Below, piece by piece: positions 25,989-35,174 of a stretch of DNA of 64,000 nucleotides; within the stretch, counting starts at the first letter, position 1; the number at the start of each line of letters is the position of its first letter. A program made the position numbers and the translations under genes. The DNA comes from Pseudomonadota bacterium (GTDB taxonomy: Bacteria; Desulfobacterota; Desulfobulbia; Desulfobulbales; Desulfocapsaceae), in contig JAHJNL010000060.1 of assembly GCA_018820855.1 (NCBI GenBank), forward strand, positions 1 to 64,000, given 5' to 3'. A model generated the notes under the pieces. That model ran no database searches. It was not told where the DNA came from and saw only the letters and a list, made by a program, of their open reading frames with translations.

Positions 25989-27122
25989 ATGAGACTAAAA
26001 AATATGGCTACATATTTTGCTCCGGCAGAGCGAGCTGACAAGAACGAACTTCTTACGAGCATTGAAATAGCGAACAATAATTCCGTAATGTCCGGTCTGC
26101 TCCATTCAATCGGAGGATTGCTTGCCATCCTCAATGAACATCGCCAGATTATCTCTATTAACGACTCATTCCTGAAAATGCTCGGCATTCATGATCCTTC
26201 TGAAGCCTTAGGATTGCGGCTGGGTGAAGCCTTGCAATGCATCCATGCCCAGGAAGAACCAGCCGGATGCGGAACCACAAAATTCTGTTCTACCTGTGGG
26301 GCTGCAATAGCCATAGTCACCAGCCTTGGCCAACACAAATCTGTCGAAAAGATATGTGCCTTAACAGCGAACAGAGGTGGGGAAGATATTGATATTTCCC
26401 TGATGGTTAAATCACACCCGATAAAAATTGACGGTGTAGAATTTCTTTTACTGTTCCTGCAGGATATATCCCTCCAACAACAACGGGCAGGTTTGGAAAG
26501 GACTTTTTTCCATGATTTCAATAACAGGCTCTGTGCACTGGTTGGAGCAACAGAAATGCTGGCCCTTGAAAACAGGGATTCAAATCTCGTTACAATCATC
26601 CGCCAGTCATCATTACTCCTGAAAAAAGAAGTAGAAATACAAAGATATCTCCTGCAAAGTGAATCCTGCACATACCATCCGGTGCTCCAAAAGACCACAA
26701 CAGGCCAAATAGTAGAAGAACTGCAATCCTTTTTTCTCAACCATCCGGTGGCCCGGAACAAAACAATACAGTTTCCAGCAGCCTACCCGGATCTGTCTCT
26801 TGAAACAGACATGTCACTGGTGTTACGTGTCCTGTGCAATATGATAACAAACGCACTGGAGGCTACCAGGGAAAATGGTACGGTAAAGGTATGGATAGAG
26901 GAGAAGGACGGTCTCCTCTCTTTTTCTGTATGGAACAGCAAAGCTATTCCGCAAGACATCACTCGTAGGATTTTTCAGCGAAATTTCAGCACAAAAGAAG
27001 GTGCCGGGAGAGGAGTCGGTACCTATTCCATGAAGTTGTTCGGAGAACAAATCCTTGGCGGACAGATAAGTTTTACAACATCTGAGGAAGACGGTACTGC
27101 ATTCAGATTTTCTCTGCCCTAA
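25989..27122 (+). CDS. Orphan PAS-domain sensor histidine kinase with a Cys/His motif
   Basis: The 377-residue soluble kinase has one PAS domain (about 33-160), a phospho-acceptor helix FFHDFNNRL with His175, and an ATPase domain (about 270-377) with NMITNALEAT and GRGVGTYSMKLFGE. The PAS domain carries Cys84, His86, Cys94, Cys100 and Cys103 in the spacing CIH-x7-C-x5-C-x2-C. This motif, recurring in some bacterial PAS sensors, suggests a bound metal, haem or Fe-S group. There is no membrane segment and no adjacent response regulator, so the partner is elsewhere. The start at 25989 lacks a strong ribosome site; ATG 26004 is an alternative. Confidence 0.88.
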   Translation: MRLKNMATYFAPAERADKNELLTSIEIANNNSVMSGLLHSIGGLLAILNEHRQIISINDSFLKMLGIHDPSEALGLRLGEALQCIHAQEEPAGCGTTKFCSTCGAAIAIVTSLGQHKSVEKICALTANRGGEDIDISLMVKSHPIKIDGVEFLLLFLQDISLQQQRAGLERTFFHDFNNRLCALVGATEMLALENRDSNLVTIIRQSSLLLKKEVEIQRYLLQSESCTYHPVLQKTTTGQIVEELQSFFLNHPVARNKTIQFPAAYPDLSLETDMSLVLRVLCNMITNALEATRENGTVKVWIEEKDGLLSFSVWNSKAIPQDITRRIFQRNFSTKEGAGRGVGTYSMKLFGEQILGGQISFTTSEEDGTAFRFSLP

Positions 27123-27361
27123 TAAGAACACAATAAAACAGGGAGATACAATTCGACTCAACACAGCACCGCAAGAGAATACGCTGAACTACCCTATAGT
27201 TTATCGGACGCGTCTCTAATCCAGACAGAAGCTCTGATTTTTTGTTTATCTTCCATAGGTTGATCAGGCCACCGAATTTCTCTTATAATTCTTCTCGGTA
27301 TTGTAGTAAAAATGTGCAAGTTCACCAAGTTGAAAATATTTTAAAATATGTTTTGATGAAG

Positions 27362-27367
27362 TATAAT
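27362..27367 (+). promoter_or_regulatory. -10 element of the riboswitch transcript
   Basis: A perfect TATAAT stands 26 bases before the first pairing strand of the riboswitch. No good -35 is found at the normal distance (27339-27344 is TTTTAA), so an activator or another sigma factor may help. Confidence 0.55.
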
Positions 27368-27393
27368 ATGTTGTTATAGAAATAAAATGTACT

Positions 27394-27474
27394 GGTTACC
27401 ATAACAGATAAAGCCAAACCTGCTGGAAGGCAGGGACGGAACGCCACGGATCTTACCAAGATAGCCGGGTTGCC
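27394..27474 (+). ncRNA. Cyclic di-GMP-I (GEMM-I) riboswitch aptamer
   Basis: The class I GEMM pattern is complete. P1 5' strand GGTTACC (27394-27400) is followed by GCCAAACC (27413-27420) and the P2 hairpin CCTGCT-GGAA-GGCAGG with a GNRA tetraloop. GGGACGGAACGCCACGG (27433-27449), the P3 hairpin ATCTT-ACC-AAGAT, the tetraloop-receptor strand AGCCGGG and the P1 3' strand GGTTGCC (27468-27474) complete it. The base that by eye aligns with the ligand-selecting G20 of the Vibrio Vc2 RNA is G27413, which favours c-di-GMP over cGAMP; this alignment is my own. The next gene encodes an exported protein. See the overlapping terminator for the switching mechanism. Confidence 0.95.
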
Positions 27475-27501
27475 TGAGCAAAAGGTAACCCGGCTTTTTT
27501 T
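27463..27501 (+). terminator. Riboswitch expression platform: intrinsic terminator
   Basis: AGCCGGGTTGCC (27463-27474) pairs with GGTAACCCGGCT (27484-27495) and is followed by a T-run to 27501. The 5' arm is also the receptor strand plus the P1 3' strand of the aptamer, so aptamer folding and terminator folding exclude each other. Ligand binding should stabilise P1 and prevent termination, making an ON switch. The free GGTAACC could then pair with 27394-27400, which is exactly complementary. Confidence 0.9.
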
Positions 27502-27689
27502 ATTGGATAAAAATTTTCAGAACCAGGATCAAAGGGCTGGTGCCATACAGATTCCTTACTTTTTCCATACAAGATTCCGACGTATTTTTTTGCTTCTTAT
27601 CCCGGTTTTCATCGGATTCTTGAGTATTATATTGATCGGCGGATTGTGTAGCTGTTCAAGACTAATTACCTTTGAAAGGAGAGAGAAAC

Positions 27690-28250
27690 ATGAAAAAGAT
27701 ATGCATTGGAGCAGGAATTTCGTTAGTTGTTTTGTCGTCTTGGTTTTGCCTTGCAGCGGACAAGGTTGTCGTGGTTCCTCTCAACCGCGCCAGCGAGGCC
27801 ATTCCGGCGGGAGCGGTGATGCATTTCAATCTGGCCAGCTGTCCTGACGGCTGGAGTCCGATTGTCGAAGGACAGGGAAGGGTCTTGGTCGGGATTTCTT
27901 CCTCAGGAGGACTTGGAGCAACTGTAGGTGCACCGTTATCGGATGGCGGAAGCCGTGTGATTACAGATGTTGCAAGTCACCAGCACACAGTTGATCCTGC
28001 TCCAATCTCAACCAATAGCTCGGGTGAACACACGCACAATCTTCATATTGAAAACATGGATTCATATGGAACTTATGCAGTTGCCGGATCAGAAAATAAT
28101 GCAGGAGGCTATTATTCACTTCCGACATATTCCGCGGGAACACACTCACACTCGCTTGATTTGCCTTCCACCTCAACGAGTGCAACCGGTTCCGGAAATG
28201 TAGACGTGACAATGCCCTATCTTCAACTCTTGATCTGCGAGAAACTTTAG
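27690..28250 (+). CDS. Exported phage-collar-like protein with HxH motifs
   Basis: The start at 27690 is chosen because AAAGGAGAGAG lies just upstream; the ATG at 27672 precedes that site. The 186-residue product has a signal peptide (cleavage near CLAA-DKVV), then a tail-collar-like part with SCPDGW (about 50-55) and ending VTMPYLQLLICEKL. Between lie three HxH motifs: His97/99, His114/116 (GEHTH) and His142/144 (GTHSH). GxHxH motifs in the T4 gp37 tail-fibre tip bind iron, so metal-stapled trimer formation is a reasonable inference. It sits alone about 190 bases after the c-di-GMP riboswitch terminator. A secreted or surface adhesin-like role is inferred. No phage genes are near. Confidence 0.85.
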   Translation: MKKICIGAGISLVVLSSWFCLAADKVVVVPLNRASEAIPAGAVMHFNLASCPDGWSPIVEGQGRVLVGISSSGGLGATVGAPLSDGGSRVITDVASHQHTVDPAPISTNSSGEHTHNLHIENMDSYGTYAVAGSENNAGGYYSLPTYSAGTHSHSLDLPSTSTSATGSGNVDVTMPYLQLLICEKL

Positions 28251-28470
28251 GTTGCTGCAAACTCGTTATGCCACTCTGAACAGAGCCTCTCTCAAGAGTG
28301 TGAATCAACAAAAAGCGGGGTCGGTCGACAATAGTGGAAGCTAACACAACGAATATTTCAACTACCCGGTAAAATAGACCAATTAACAATCTTGAGAGTG
28401 GCCGTTACCTTTCTATAGTAGAAATTGGGACGTCCGATATTTCATATCCTATAACGTGTTGTAAAGCTTT

Positions 28471-29004
28471 TTACCGAGGAATCTTCACATTACCATCGTC
28501 ATAGTTCCCCTGTTCTGCTGTGGTGTGGCAGGCAATACAGTTAGCGCGGGAACCAATCGCTTCCAGGTTAAAGACATTAGCTTCTATCTTCCTATGTTTT
28601 TCAATTATATATGGTGCTTCCGTGATCCGTGTCGGGGTTACGCCTTTGAGGCTTCTGTAAATCTTTCGTGATCTTTTAGAGGATGATTGTTCCGCTCCGT
28701 TCGCTGTTAAATATGTCCCGATATCTTTTACTGCTGCATCATCAATTGAGACCTCTTCACCGAAATGCGAGGGTAATTGAGCAAGCAGTTTTCCCCAGGA
28801 ATCTGAAGGAAGAAGGCCTGGTTGATAGGCAAAATGACAGGCGCCGCATTCCTGTTTGTATGCTGCATTTGTTACTGGTGCCAGATATTTTTCCCCTTGT
28901 TCTCCGTGCCCCTTATCCTTATCGGCAAAGCTGTCTGAAGATACTGAAAGTATTAAAAGACTGAAAAAGATGGTGCACAAGATCATTGTTCGTTGCTTTG
29001 TCAT
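28471..29004 (-). CDS. Exported dihaem c-type cytochrome
   Basis: The 177-residue protein has a signal peptide ending near SDSFA and two haem-binding motifs, CGACH (53-57) and CIACH (156-160). The spacing, the AAYKQECGACHFAYQPGLLP segment and the region after the first haem fit the dihaem cytochrome c (DHC, PF09626) family. It is a periplasmic electron carrier of unknown partner. It begins 27 bases after the RND pump stop, with AAGGAGGAACG before the ATG, so it is the last gene of that operon. Pairing a cytochrome with an RND efflux operon is unusual. Confidence 0.9.
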   Translation of the reverse strand: MTKQRTMILCTIFFSLLILSVSSDSFADKDKGHGEQGEKYLAPVTNAAYKQECGACHFAYQPGLLPSDSWGKLLAQLPSHFGEEVSIDDAAVKDIGTYLTANGAEQSSSKRSRKIYRSLKGVTPTRITEAPYIIEKHRKIEANVFNLEAIGSRANCIACHTTAEQGNYDDGNVKIPR

Positions 29005-29031
29005 GTCGTTCCTCCTTCTGTAAGAACAATG

Positions 29032-32000
29032 CTATAAATCCATCTTTAAAATAGATGGTAATCCCATATGATCCTGGCCATCTTCCAGTTCTCGGGCCTC
29101 TGCAGTTGTCTCGACATCCTGCTGTAATAACGCTCTGTTATTTTCAACAATCAGATAAAGACAGGGAACCAGAGCCAGGGTAATAACTGTGGCAAAAACA
29201 ATACCAAAGCCTAAAGAAAGAGCCATGGGAATCATAAACCGGGCCTGTCGTGAAGTTTCGAAGATCATCGGTGCCAGACCGCCGAAAGTTGTCAGGGTGG
29301 TCAGTATCACCGGCCGGAATCGTCGTATTGCTGCTGCCCTGATAGCTGCTCGCGGTGTAAATCCTTGCAATCGCTTCTTGTTGGCATAATCGACCAGGAC
29401 CAGAGAGTCATTGACCACAATACCGGAAAGGGCGATGATCCCCATCATGCTCATAAGGCTGAGATTGTAGCCCATAAGAAGATGACCGAGTACTGCGCCA
29501 ACAATGCCGAAGGGAATAGCGATCATGACAATGACCGGCTGAATATAGCTGCGGAAGGGAATAGCCAGCAGGAAGTAGATAGCAATGAGCGAGAAGATGA
29601 AACCCTGCATCAGACTTGTCATGCTCTCTTTCCTTTCCGACTCCCGTCCCTCATAGCCATAGGTGAGACCAGGAAATGTTCTGGCAAGGTCAGGCAGAAC
29701 AGTGGCATTGAGCGCCGCCATAATTTTTGTCGACTCTCCAATGGGATCGACATCGGCGGTTACCATCACCGTTCTGCGGCCATCTCTTCGAGTGATGCTG
29801 GTATATGCCCGACCTCGTTCTACACTTGCAATATCAGAAAGAGGGACAAAGGTACCGGATGGTGTTGAGATCAACATTGTTTCGATGTCGAATTCGCTGA
29901 GCCGCTGTTCTTCTGGCAATCTGACCCGTACCGTTACCTCATTTGCTCCACGTTGCTGTTTCAAGGCAATGGCTCCCTGAAAAGCGTCCCGCACCTGTCG
30001 CCCGACCAGTGTTGCTGTAAGTCCGAGACTATGGCCGCGCTCGTTAATGGAATAGCTATATTGCGGTTTGCCTTGGGTGTATCCGTCATCGATATCTTTG
30101 ATGTTGGGGAACTGGCTGAGTTCTTCCGCCAGCATACTGCTGGCTTTATCAAGAATATCGATATCCCGGTGACTGAGTTCGATGGAGAGTCCTGCCCCGC
30201 TTCCCGGGCCACCCCGGTCAGATTCAAAGAGAGAGGATTGCAGACCGACGATGGCACCCACTTCGCTGCGCCACAGATTGGTGACTTCCCTGGTACTGAG
30301 TGGTCTGATATCAGGGGAAGTGAGATAGGCATTCACCTCGACCACATTTTCATTGATCAAGGCGGAGATACCGTCAACCAGCTGATCACCTCCATGCTGT
30401 TCACGTACCCGTTCAATGGCCCCGACAATCTGATCCCGCACTCGAATTGCCTGAGCATGTGCGCTCCCGTAGGGCAGAGTGGCCGTCACCACGGCCCGGT
30501 CGGATTCGACTCGCGGCATGAGAATGATGCCGATCCGGCCACTGAAAACATAACCGAATGTGATAAGAAGTCCGGCTAAAAGCAGTGCTACAGTAAAAAA
30601 CTTGAAACGGAGAATTCTGTTGAGGAGGGAACCGTAAATATTTTCTATAAACCAGTTGAATTTCCTGCCGAATGCCTGTTGGCGGCGACTCAGCCAGCGA
30701 CTGAGCGGATTACCGGAACGTTGGTTGCTGTGAGCAAGATGCGTTGGCAGGATGAGCAGTGATTCCACCCAGGATATGAGAAATACGGTGATTACGACTG
30801 CGGGGACTACTTTCCACACCTTGCCCATAGTACCCGGCACAAACATCAGGGGCATAAAGGCGACAATATTTGTAAGAATACTGAAGGCGATGGGTACCGC
30901 CACATCTTTAGCCCCCTCAATGGCAGCCTGCATGAAATTGAGTCCCCGCTGCCTGTATTCGTAGATATTCTCCCCGGCGATGATGGCATCATCAACAACG
31001 ATACCGAGAGCAATAATAAAAGCGAACAGGGAGATCATATTGATGGAGACATTGAACATGGGAAGAAAAAGCAGACCACCAAGAAAGGAGATTGGAATAC
31101 CCATGGTAACCCAGAACGCCAGTTTCATCTCAAGGAAAAGACCGAGCAGAAGCAGTACCAGGACAAGGCCGATAAAGGCGTTTTTGAGGAGCAGTTCGAG
31201 GCGCTGCTTATAGACATCCGAACTGTCGCTGGTGATTTTCCAGCTGATTCCCGGAGGCAGGCTTGTCTCAATGTCAGCCATCGCCTCTTTGGTTACATCT
31301 GAGACGCCAATGGGCGTCTGTTTACCGACACGATAGACCAGGAGGGCCATGGAACGCTGCTGTTCATAGGTCGTCAGCCTGTTGGAGTCTTCAAAACCTT
31401 CAGTGACAACCGCCAGGTCTTCCAGGAAGAGCGTGGTACCGCTGGACGTGGTAATAATTGGAATGCGGCTGAACTCGCTGGCCCAGTCCCGGCGATTATC
31501 GATGCGCAGGAGGATCTCACCGGAGGCGGTATCAAGTTTTCCCCCGGGAATTTCTACGGCCGACTGACGAATGACAGTGGCAACCTGAGAAAGGGTCAGG
31601 CCGTACCTGCGCAGATTTTCCTGAGGAATCTGGACGGTTACTTCGAAATCGCGACCACCGCTGACCTCCACCTGACTGATGCCGGAGACCTGGAGCAACC
31701 TGTCCTTCACCTGTTCCACCACTTCTCGCAAAGAACGTTCAGAGACATCACCGTAGAGGTTTAACCGCAGCACCTGATGCTTATGGGTCACCGAGGAAAT
31801 GACAGGATCTTCCGCATCATCTGGAAAAGTACCGATGCGATCGACCTCCTGCTTGATATCCTGAAGAACCTTTTGGCCATTGGCACCTTCCTGCAGTTCT
31901 GCGGTGACACTGGCGCTCCCCTCAGAGGCGGTTGAGGTAATCTGTTTGATCCCGTCAATCCCCTCAATGGCATCTTCTATGGCAAGGACAATGCCCTGTT

Positions 32001-32205
32001 CGACATCCTCGGGGCTTGAACCCGGATAGGAAACCTGTATTGATACCTGGTCCAGTTCAAATTCCGGAAAGACTTCCTGTTTAATTCTGGTCGACATGAA
32101 GAGCCCGCCCAGAACAAGAAAAAGCATCAGAAGATTTGGCGTAACCCGGTTATATATCATCCAGGCAACAAGACCGCGCTCTTTCACTGTAGTCTTATGA
32201 AGCAC
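29032..32205 (-). CDS. RND-family efflux permease (first system)
   Basis: The 1,057-residue pump has the RND fold: a membrane helix near the N terminus, two large periplasmic loops, and two bundles of membrane helices. The proton-relay pair is in GIVVDDAIIAGENIYEYR. The sequence fits the AcrB/MexB-like superfamily, but the substrate cannot be deduced. The GTG at 32205 is preferred: it gives a short N terminus before MIYNRVTPNLL and has AGAGGAG upstream. The frame is open further up to 32277 inside the adaptor gene. It overlaps the adaptor end by 11 bases. Order on the minus strand is outer-membrane factor, adaptor, pump, cytochrome. Confidence 0.93.
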   Translation of the reverse strand: MLHKTTVKERGLVAWMIYNRVTPNLLMLFLVLGGLFMSTRIKQEVFPEFELDQVSIQVSYPGSSPEDVEQGIVLAIEDAIEGIDGIKQITSTASEGSASVTAELQEGANGQKVLQDIKQEVDRIGTFPDDAEDPVISSVTHKHQVLRLNLYGDVSERSLREVVEQVKDRLLQVSGISQVEVSGGRDFEVTVQIPQENLRRYGLTLSQVATVIRQSAVEIPGGKLDTASGEILLRIDNRRDWASEFSRIPIITTSSGTTLFLEDLAVVTEGFEDSNRLTTYEQQRSMALLVYRVGKQTPIGVSDVTKEAMADIETSLPPGISWKITSDSSDVYKQRLELLLKNAFIGLVLVLLLLGLFLEMKLAFWVTMGIPISFLGGLLFLPMFNVSINMISLFAFIIALGIVVDDAIIAGENIYEYRQRGLNFMQAAIEGAKDVAVPIAFSILTNIVAFMPLMFVPGTMGKVWKVVPAVVITVFLISWVESLLILPTHLAHSNQRSGNPLSRWLSRRQQAFGRKFNWFIENIYGSLLNRILRFKFFTVALLLAGLLITFGYVFSGRIGIILMPRVESDRAVVTATLPYGSAHAQAIRVRDQIVGAIERVREQHGGDQLVDGISALINENVVEVNAYLTSPDIRPLSTREVTNLWRSEVGAIVGLQSSLFESDRGGPGSGAGLSIELSHRDIDILDKASSMLAEELSQFPNIKDIDDGYTQGKPQYSYSINERGHSLGLTATLVGRQVRDAFQGAIALKQQRGANEVTVRVRLPEEQRLSEFDIETMLISTPSGTFVPLSDIASVERGRAYTSITRRDGRRTVMVTADVDPIGESTKIMAALNATVLPDLARTFPGLTYGYEGRESERKESMTSLMQGFIFSLIAIYFLLAIPFRSYIQPVIVMIAIPFGIVGAVLGHLLMGYNLSLMSMMGIIALSGIVVNDSLVLVDYANKKRLQGFTPRAAIRAAAIRRFRPVILTTLTTFGGLAPMIFETSRQARFMIPMALSLGFGIVFATVITLALVPCLYLIVENNRALLQQDVETTAEARELEDGQDHMGLPSILKMDL

Positions 32206-33502
32206 GCTTATCACTCCTCTTATCGTCAGCTTTTTCCTCAGCCTTACCGACTGGCTGTTCCTGCCACGACCCGTCATTCCCCTCTTTCAGACGTAACGGA
32301 ATGCCTGCTATCGGTGAAGAAAGGGCCGAAGTTACAAGACGCTCACCGTCCTGGATACCTCGGCTGATTATAACGTGATCCCGACCACGGAAGGTGATGC
32401 CCACTTCGCGAATATCCAGCATGCCGTTATCATCCATCAACCAGACGGTATTGCCGTTATGGACATTGGAGCGTTCGACACGGATACCGGATTCTATGTT
32501 GATGCCTTCGATCTCGGCGCGGACATAGGAGCCGAGCAAGAGTCTGGGCTTATCACGGTTTTCTGCCCTGCGGCAGAGCGGGTCATCTATTTTGACGAGC
32601 AGTTGCGCCATACGTCCTTGTTCCTCAAGAGCTGACATGAGCCGGATGACCTGCCCTGTCCTAAAAAAGGAGGGGGATGTATTTTCCTGAGTAAAGATCT
32701 GTACAGTTGAGCCTTCTTCTTCGCTGCTGCCGGGTATTTTCAACCAACGCAGCTGTTCAATGGGCAGAGTGAGCCTGAGCCAGAAAGCATCGGTGCCGAC
32801 GATATTGGCCAATACTGTGGATTCAGTGACTTTGGCACCAGTGTCAACCATTCGCGAGGCAATCACGCCGTTAAAGGGTGCTTTTATTACAGTGCGATCG
32901 AGATTGAGCCTGGCCTGATCAAGGCTTGATTGTTTAGAAACAAGCGCTGCCTGGAGTTTTTCAAGCTGCGGTATGCGCAGGATGAGATTTTTTTCTTCGT
33001 CACTGACTGATTCACCAAGGAGTTCATATTCCTTTTCAGCGATGCGCTGGTTTCCCATCTCTAAAACCATATCACTCTTCGCGTTAGCCACATCACTCTC
33101 AAGCTGGCGGATGACAAGTTCGTAATCGGTCCTGTCAATGGCAAGCATTGTTTCCCCGGCAGCAAAATAGCCGCCGGGGAAAAATTCATTGTTTATTTCT
33201 GATATTTCACCGTTCACCCTGGGCTTAATCTCTACTTCCCGTGCAGGTATGATCTCACCCATGGCGCTGAGCAGTGTATGCTGAGGGCCGGGACTGACCT
33301 GCTCCACCTCCACAAGAACGGTGCTTGGTACCCTTTTCCCCGGCTTGGCTTTTGGGCTTGTATTGAGCAGGTACAGGGTGACAACTATACCGCATGTCAG
33401 GATCAGGAGGGGAAACAGGACATGCAGGGTGATACTTGCGATCCTGTTCTGTGAACGCTGCACTTCACCTGATATTACAGGTTCTTTTTTTATCATGTTC
33501 AT
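32195..33502 (-). CDS. RND periplasmic adaptor (membrane fusion protein)
   Basis: The start at ATG 33502 is chosen with GGCGG upstream; the frame is open to 33586, but that part overlaps the outer-membrane factor gene. The 435-residue protein has an N-terminal membrane anchor (about 22-45). A biotinyl-lipoyl-like part with EIKPRVNGEISEIN, an alpha-hairpin, and the return strand with IKAPFNGVIASRMVDTGA follow. It joins the inner-membrane pump to the outer-membrane channel. It starts 10 bases after the outer-membrane factor stop. The C-terminal tail is charged and rich in Lys, Glu and Asp. Confidence 0.9.
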   Translation of the reverse strand: MNMIKKEPVISGEVQRSQNRIASITLHVLFPLLILTCGIVVTLYLLNTSPKAKPGKRVPSTVLVEVEQVSPGPQHTLLSAMGEIIPAREVEIKPRVNGEISEINNEFFPGGYFAAGETMLAIDRTDYELVIRQLESDVANAKSDMVLEMGNQRIAEKEYELLGESVSDEEKNLILRIPQLEKLQAALVSKQSSLDQARLNLDRTVIKAPFNGVIASRMVDTGAKVTESTVLANIVGTDAFWLRLTLPIEQLRWLKIPGSSEEEGSTVQIFTQENTSPSFFRTGQVIRLMSALEEQGRMAQLLVKIDDPLCRRAENRDKPRLLLGSYVRAEIEGINIESGIRVERSNVHNGNTVWLMDDNGMLDIREVGITFRGRDHVIISRGIQDGERLVTSALSSPIAGIPLRLKEGNDGSWQEQPVGKAEEKADDKRSDKRAS

Positions 33503-33512
33503 ACGTCCGCCA

Positions 33513-34988
33513 TCAGTTTGCATATAAAAGCGAGTTTTTTTGCAGTTGCCGGGTATCAGAAAAATTACGTGGCACCTGGCCACCAAGTGCCCGATAAAGA
33601 TCTATTCTGTAGCTGATAAGCTGCTGGCGGCTGCTCACCAGGCTGCGTTCCAGACCCTGCTGGGAGAGTAACGCCAAGAGAACACGCTCGTAGCTTTCAG
33701 CTCCCTGCTTGTAACGGTCCTTCACACTTTGCAGTGTCCTGGTTGCAAGATCGAGCTGAATTTCCATGCTGTTTATGAGTAATCTCTGTTCTTTTTCCTG
33801 TGCCAGTGCGTCCTCCACTTCCCCAACCGCTGTAAGCAGAGCTTCACCATAGGAGTGCAGCTTTTCCCAAGCTGATGCAGAGCTGCGGTCTACCTCTGCC
33901 TGCCGCATCCCGCCATCCAGGAGTGGTCCGACAAGATTCGCTGCCAGAGAGGCAAGCCAGTTGTCAAAGAGGTCATGGGCACTCGAGCCGGAGGTATTGA
34001 GATCAGCCGAGATACTCAGTCGAGGATATCTGTCGGCAACGGCGGCAGCCACCCGTCTGTCGGCTGCCAGCAGTGCGGCATAGCTGCTCCGGATATCAGG
34101 ACGGCTGCTAAGCAGATCCAGTGGAACACCGGTTGAGGGCAGGAGCGGCAGTTCAATGAGTACTGGTGTACCAGGCATCTCAAGCATTTCCGGAGACACG
34201 CCGATCAGTATTGCCAGCTGGTGCTCAAGCACCCTGGCGGTAGAGCGCTGCTGAGCCTGCTCTCCGGTTTTCGATTCAATCAACTGCTTTTGCTGGAGGA
34301 CATCGGCAATTCCAATCTGACCGGCATTGAAGCGAAGCTGGATGAGCTGCAAACCCACCCGGTTAACTTCCTGTTGCATTTGCAGCAACTCAAGCTGGCT
34401 GTAGCTGGCGGCAAGTCTGTACCAGACATTGGCAAGCTGTGCTACGAGAGAGAGAGCAGCGGTTTGCAGATCCTCACTGCTGGCACGGATATCAAAAAGT
34501 GCCGCATCTTCTTTGGCCTGCAGCCTGCCCCAGAGGTCAACTTCATATGCCGCAGCCAATCCCAGCAGCAGACTGGTTTTGCTGCCGGTTGCCCCGTCGT
34601 TTCGTGATCTGTTTGTATTGATCGAGCCGTTAGCATCAAGACTTGGCACAAGGTCAGCTCCGGCCTGGCGGGCAAGTGCTTCCGCCTGCAGCAGTCTCTC
34701 AGCAGTAGCAAGGAGGGTCAGATTATTGGCAAGAGCCCGGTCAATCAGCTTCTGCAGATTGGGATCATCAAGGTCCCGCCACCACTGTTCCGACAGCGGA
34801 TGCCCGCCCTGCTGTGAAAATGTTTCCGGCAAGACAACAGGTGCCATATCCAGCGGAATGTGGGTCATCGGTGTGCAGGCAGGAGTCGCCAGGAGGAAAA
34901 GGATGCCGGCAAGTGCCAGAGACAATTCGGATCCGGTCATGCTTTTTTTACACAGGATGTGAGAAATGGGAATTCTTGGTAATTTCAT
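33513..34988 (-). CDS. Outer-membrane efflux lipoprotein (NodT/TolC family)
   Basis: The 491-residue protein has a lipoprotein signal with LLATPAC, placing the acylated Cys at about residue 38, followed by the NodT-type start [20 protein letters not shown]. Two homologous halves of long helices and strands follow, as in TolC-like channels. It forms the outer-membrane duct of the tripartite pump whose adaptor and permease follow. It is the first gene of the operon and is divergent from the sensor kinase at 35175 across 186 bases. Confidence 0.92.
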   Translation of the reverse strand: MKLPRIPISHILCKKSMTGSELSLALAGILFLLATPACTPMTHIPLDMAPVVLPETFSQQGGHPLSEQWWRDLDDPNLQKLIDRALANNLTLLATAERLLQAEALARQAGADLVPSLDANGSINTNRSRNDGATGSKTSLLLGLAAAYEVDLWGRLQAKEDAALFDIRASSEDLQTAALSLVAQLANVWYRLAASYSQLELLQMQQEVNRVGLQLIQLRFNAGQIGIADVLQQKQLIESKTGEQAQQRSTARVLEHQLAILIGVSPEMLEMPGTPVLIELPLLPSTGVPLDLLSSRPDIRSSYAALLAADRRVAAAVADRYPRLSISADLNTSGSSAHDLFDNWLASLAANLVGPLLDGGMRQAEVDRSSASAWEKLHSYGEALLTAVGEVEDALAQEKEQRLLINSMEIQLDLATRTLQSVKDRYKQGAESYERVLLALLSQQGLERSLVSSRQQLISYRIDLYRALGGQVPRNFSDTRQLQKNSLLYAN

Positions 34989-35072
34989 ATCTGCTTGCTA
35001 TACTCTTTACAGAGCCGGTTAAATGATTGATAAAGTAACCTTACACAACAATTAAGGAAAAATTATGTCAGC

Positions 35073-35089
35073 AATGTGAAAAGAATGTG
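35073..35089. promoter_or_regulatory. Possible response-regulator direct repeat
   Basis: AATGTG occurs at 35073-35078 and again at 35084-35089, an 11-base period typical of OmpR/PhoB-family half sites. It lies in the divergent gap between the RND operon and the kinase/regulator operon. The call rests on spacing and position only. Confidence 0.3.
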
Positions 35090-35174
35090 CAAATTCATGA
35101 TGGGCTGGTTTTTCATCAGACAAAAGGGTAGATCTGATAAACAATAAAAAAAATCTCGGTAACAGTTATTCATC

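Noticed and set aside
27470-27847. 125-residue open frame overlapping the riboswitch and the collar-like gene
   Set aside because: It starts inside the aptamer/terminator, has no ribosome site, and its second half is the shifted frame of the exported protein.
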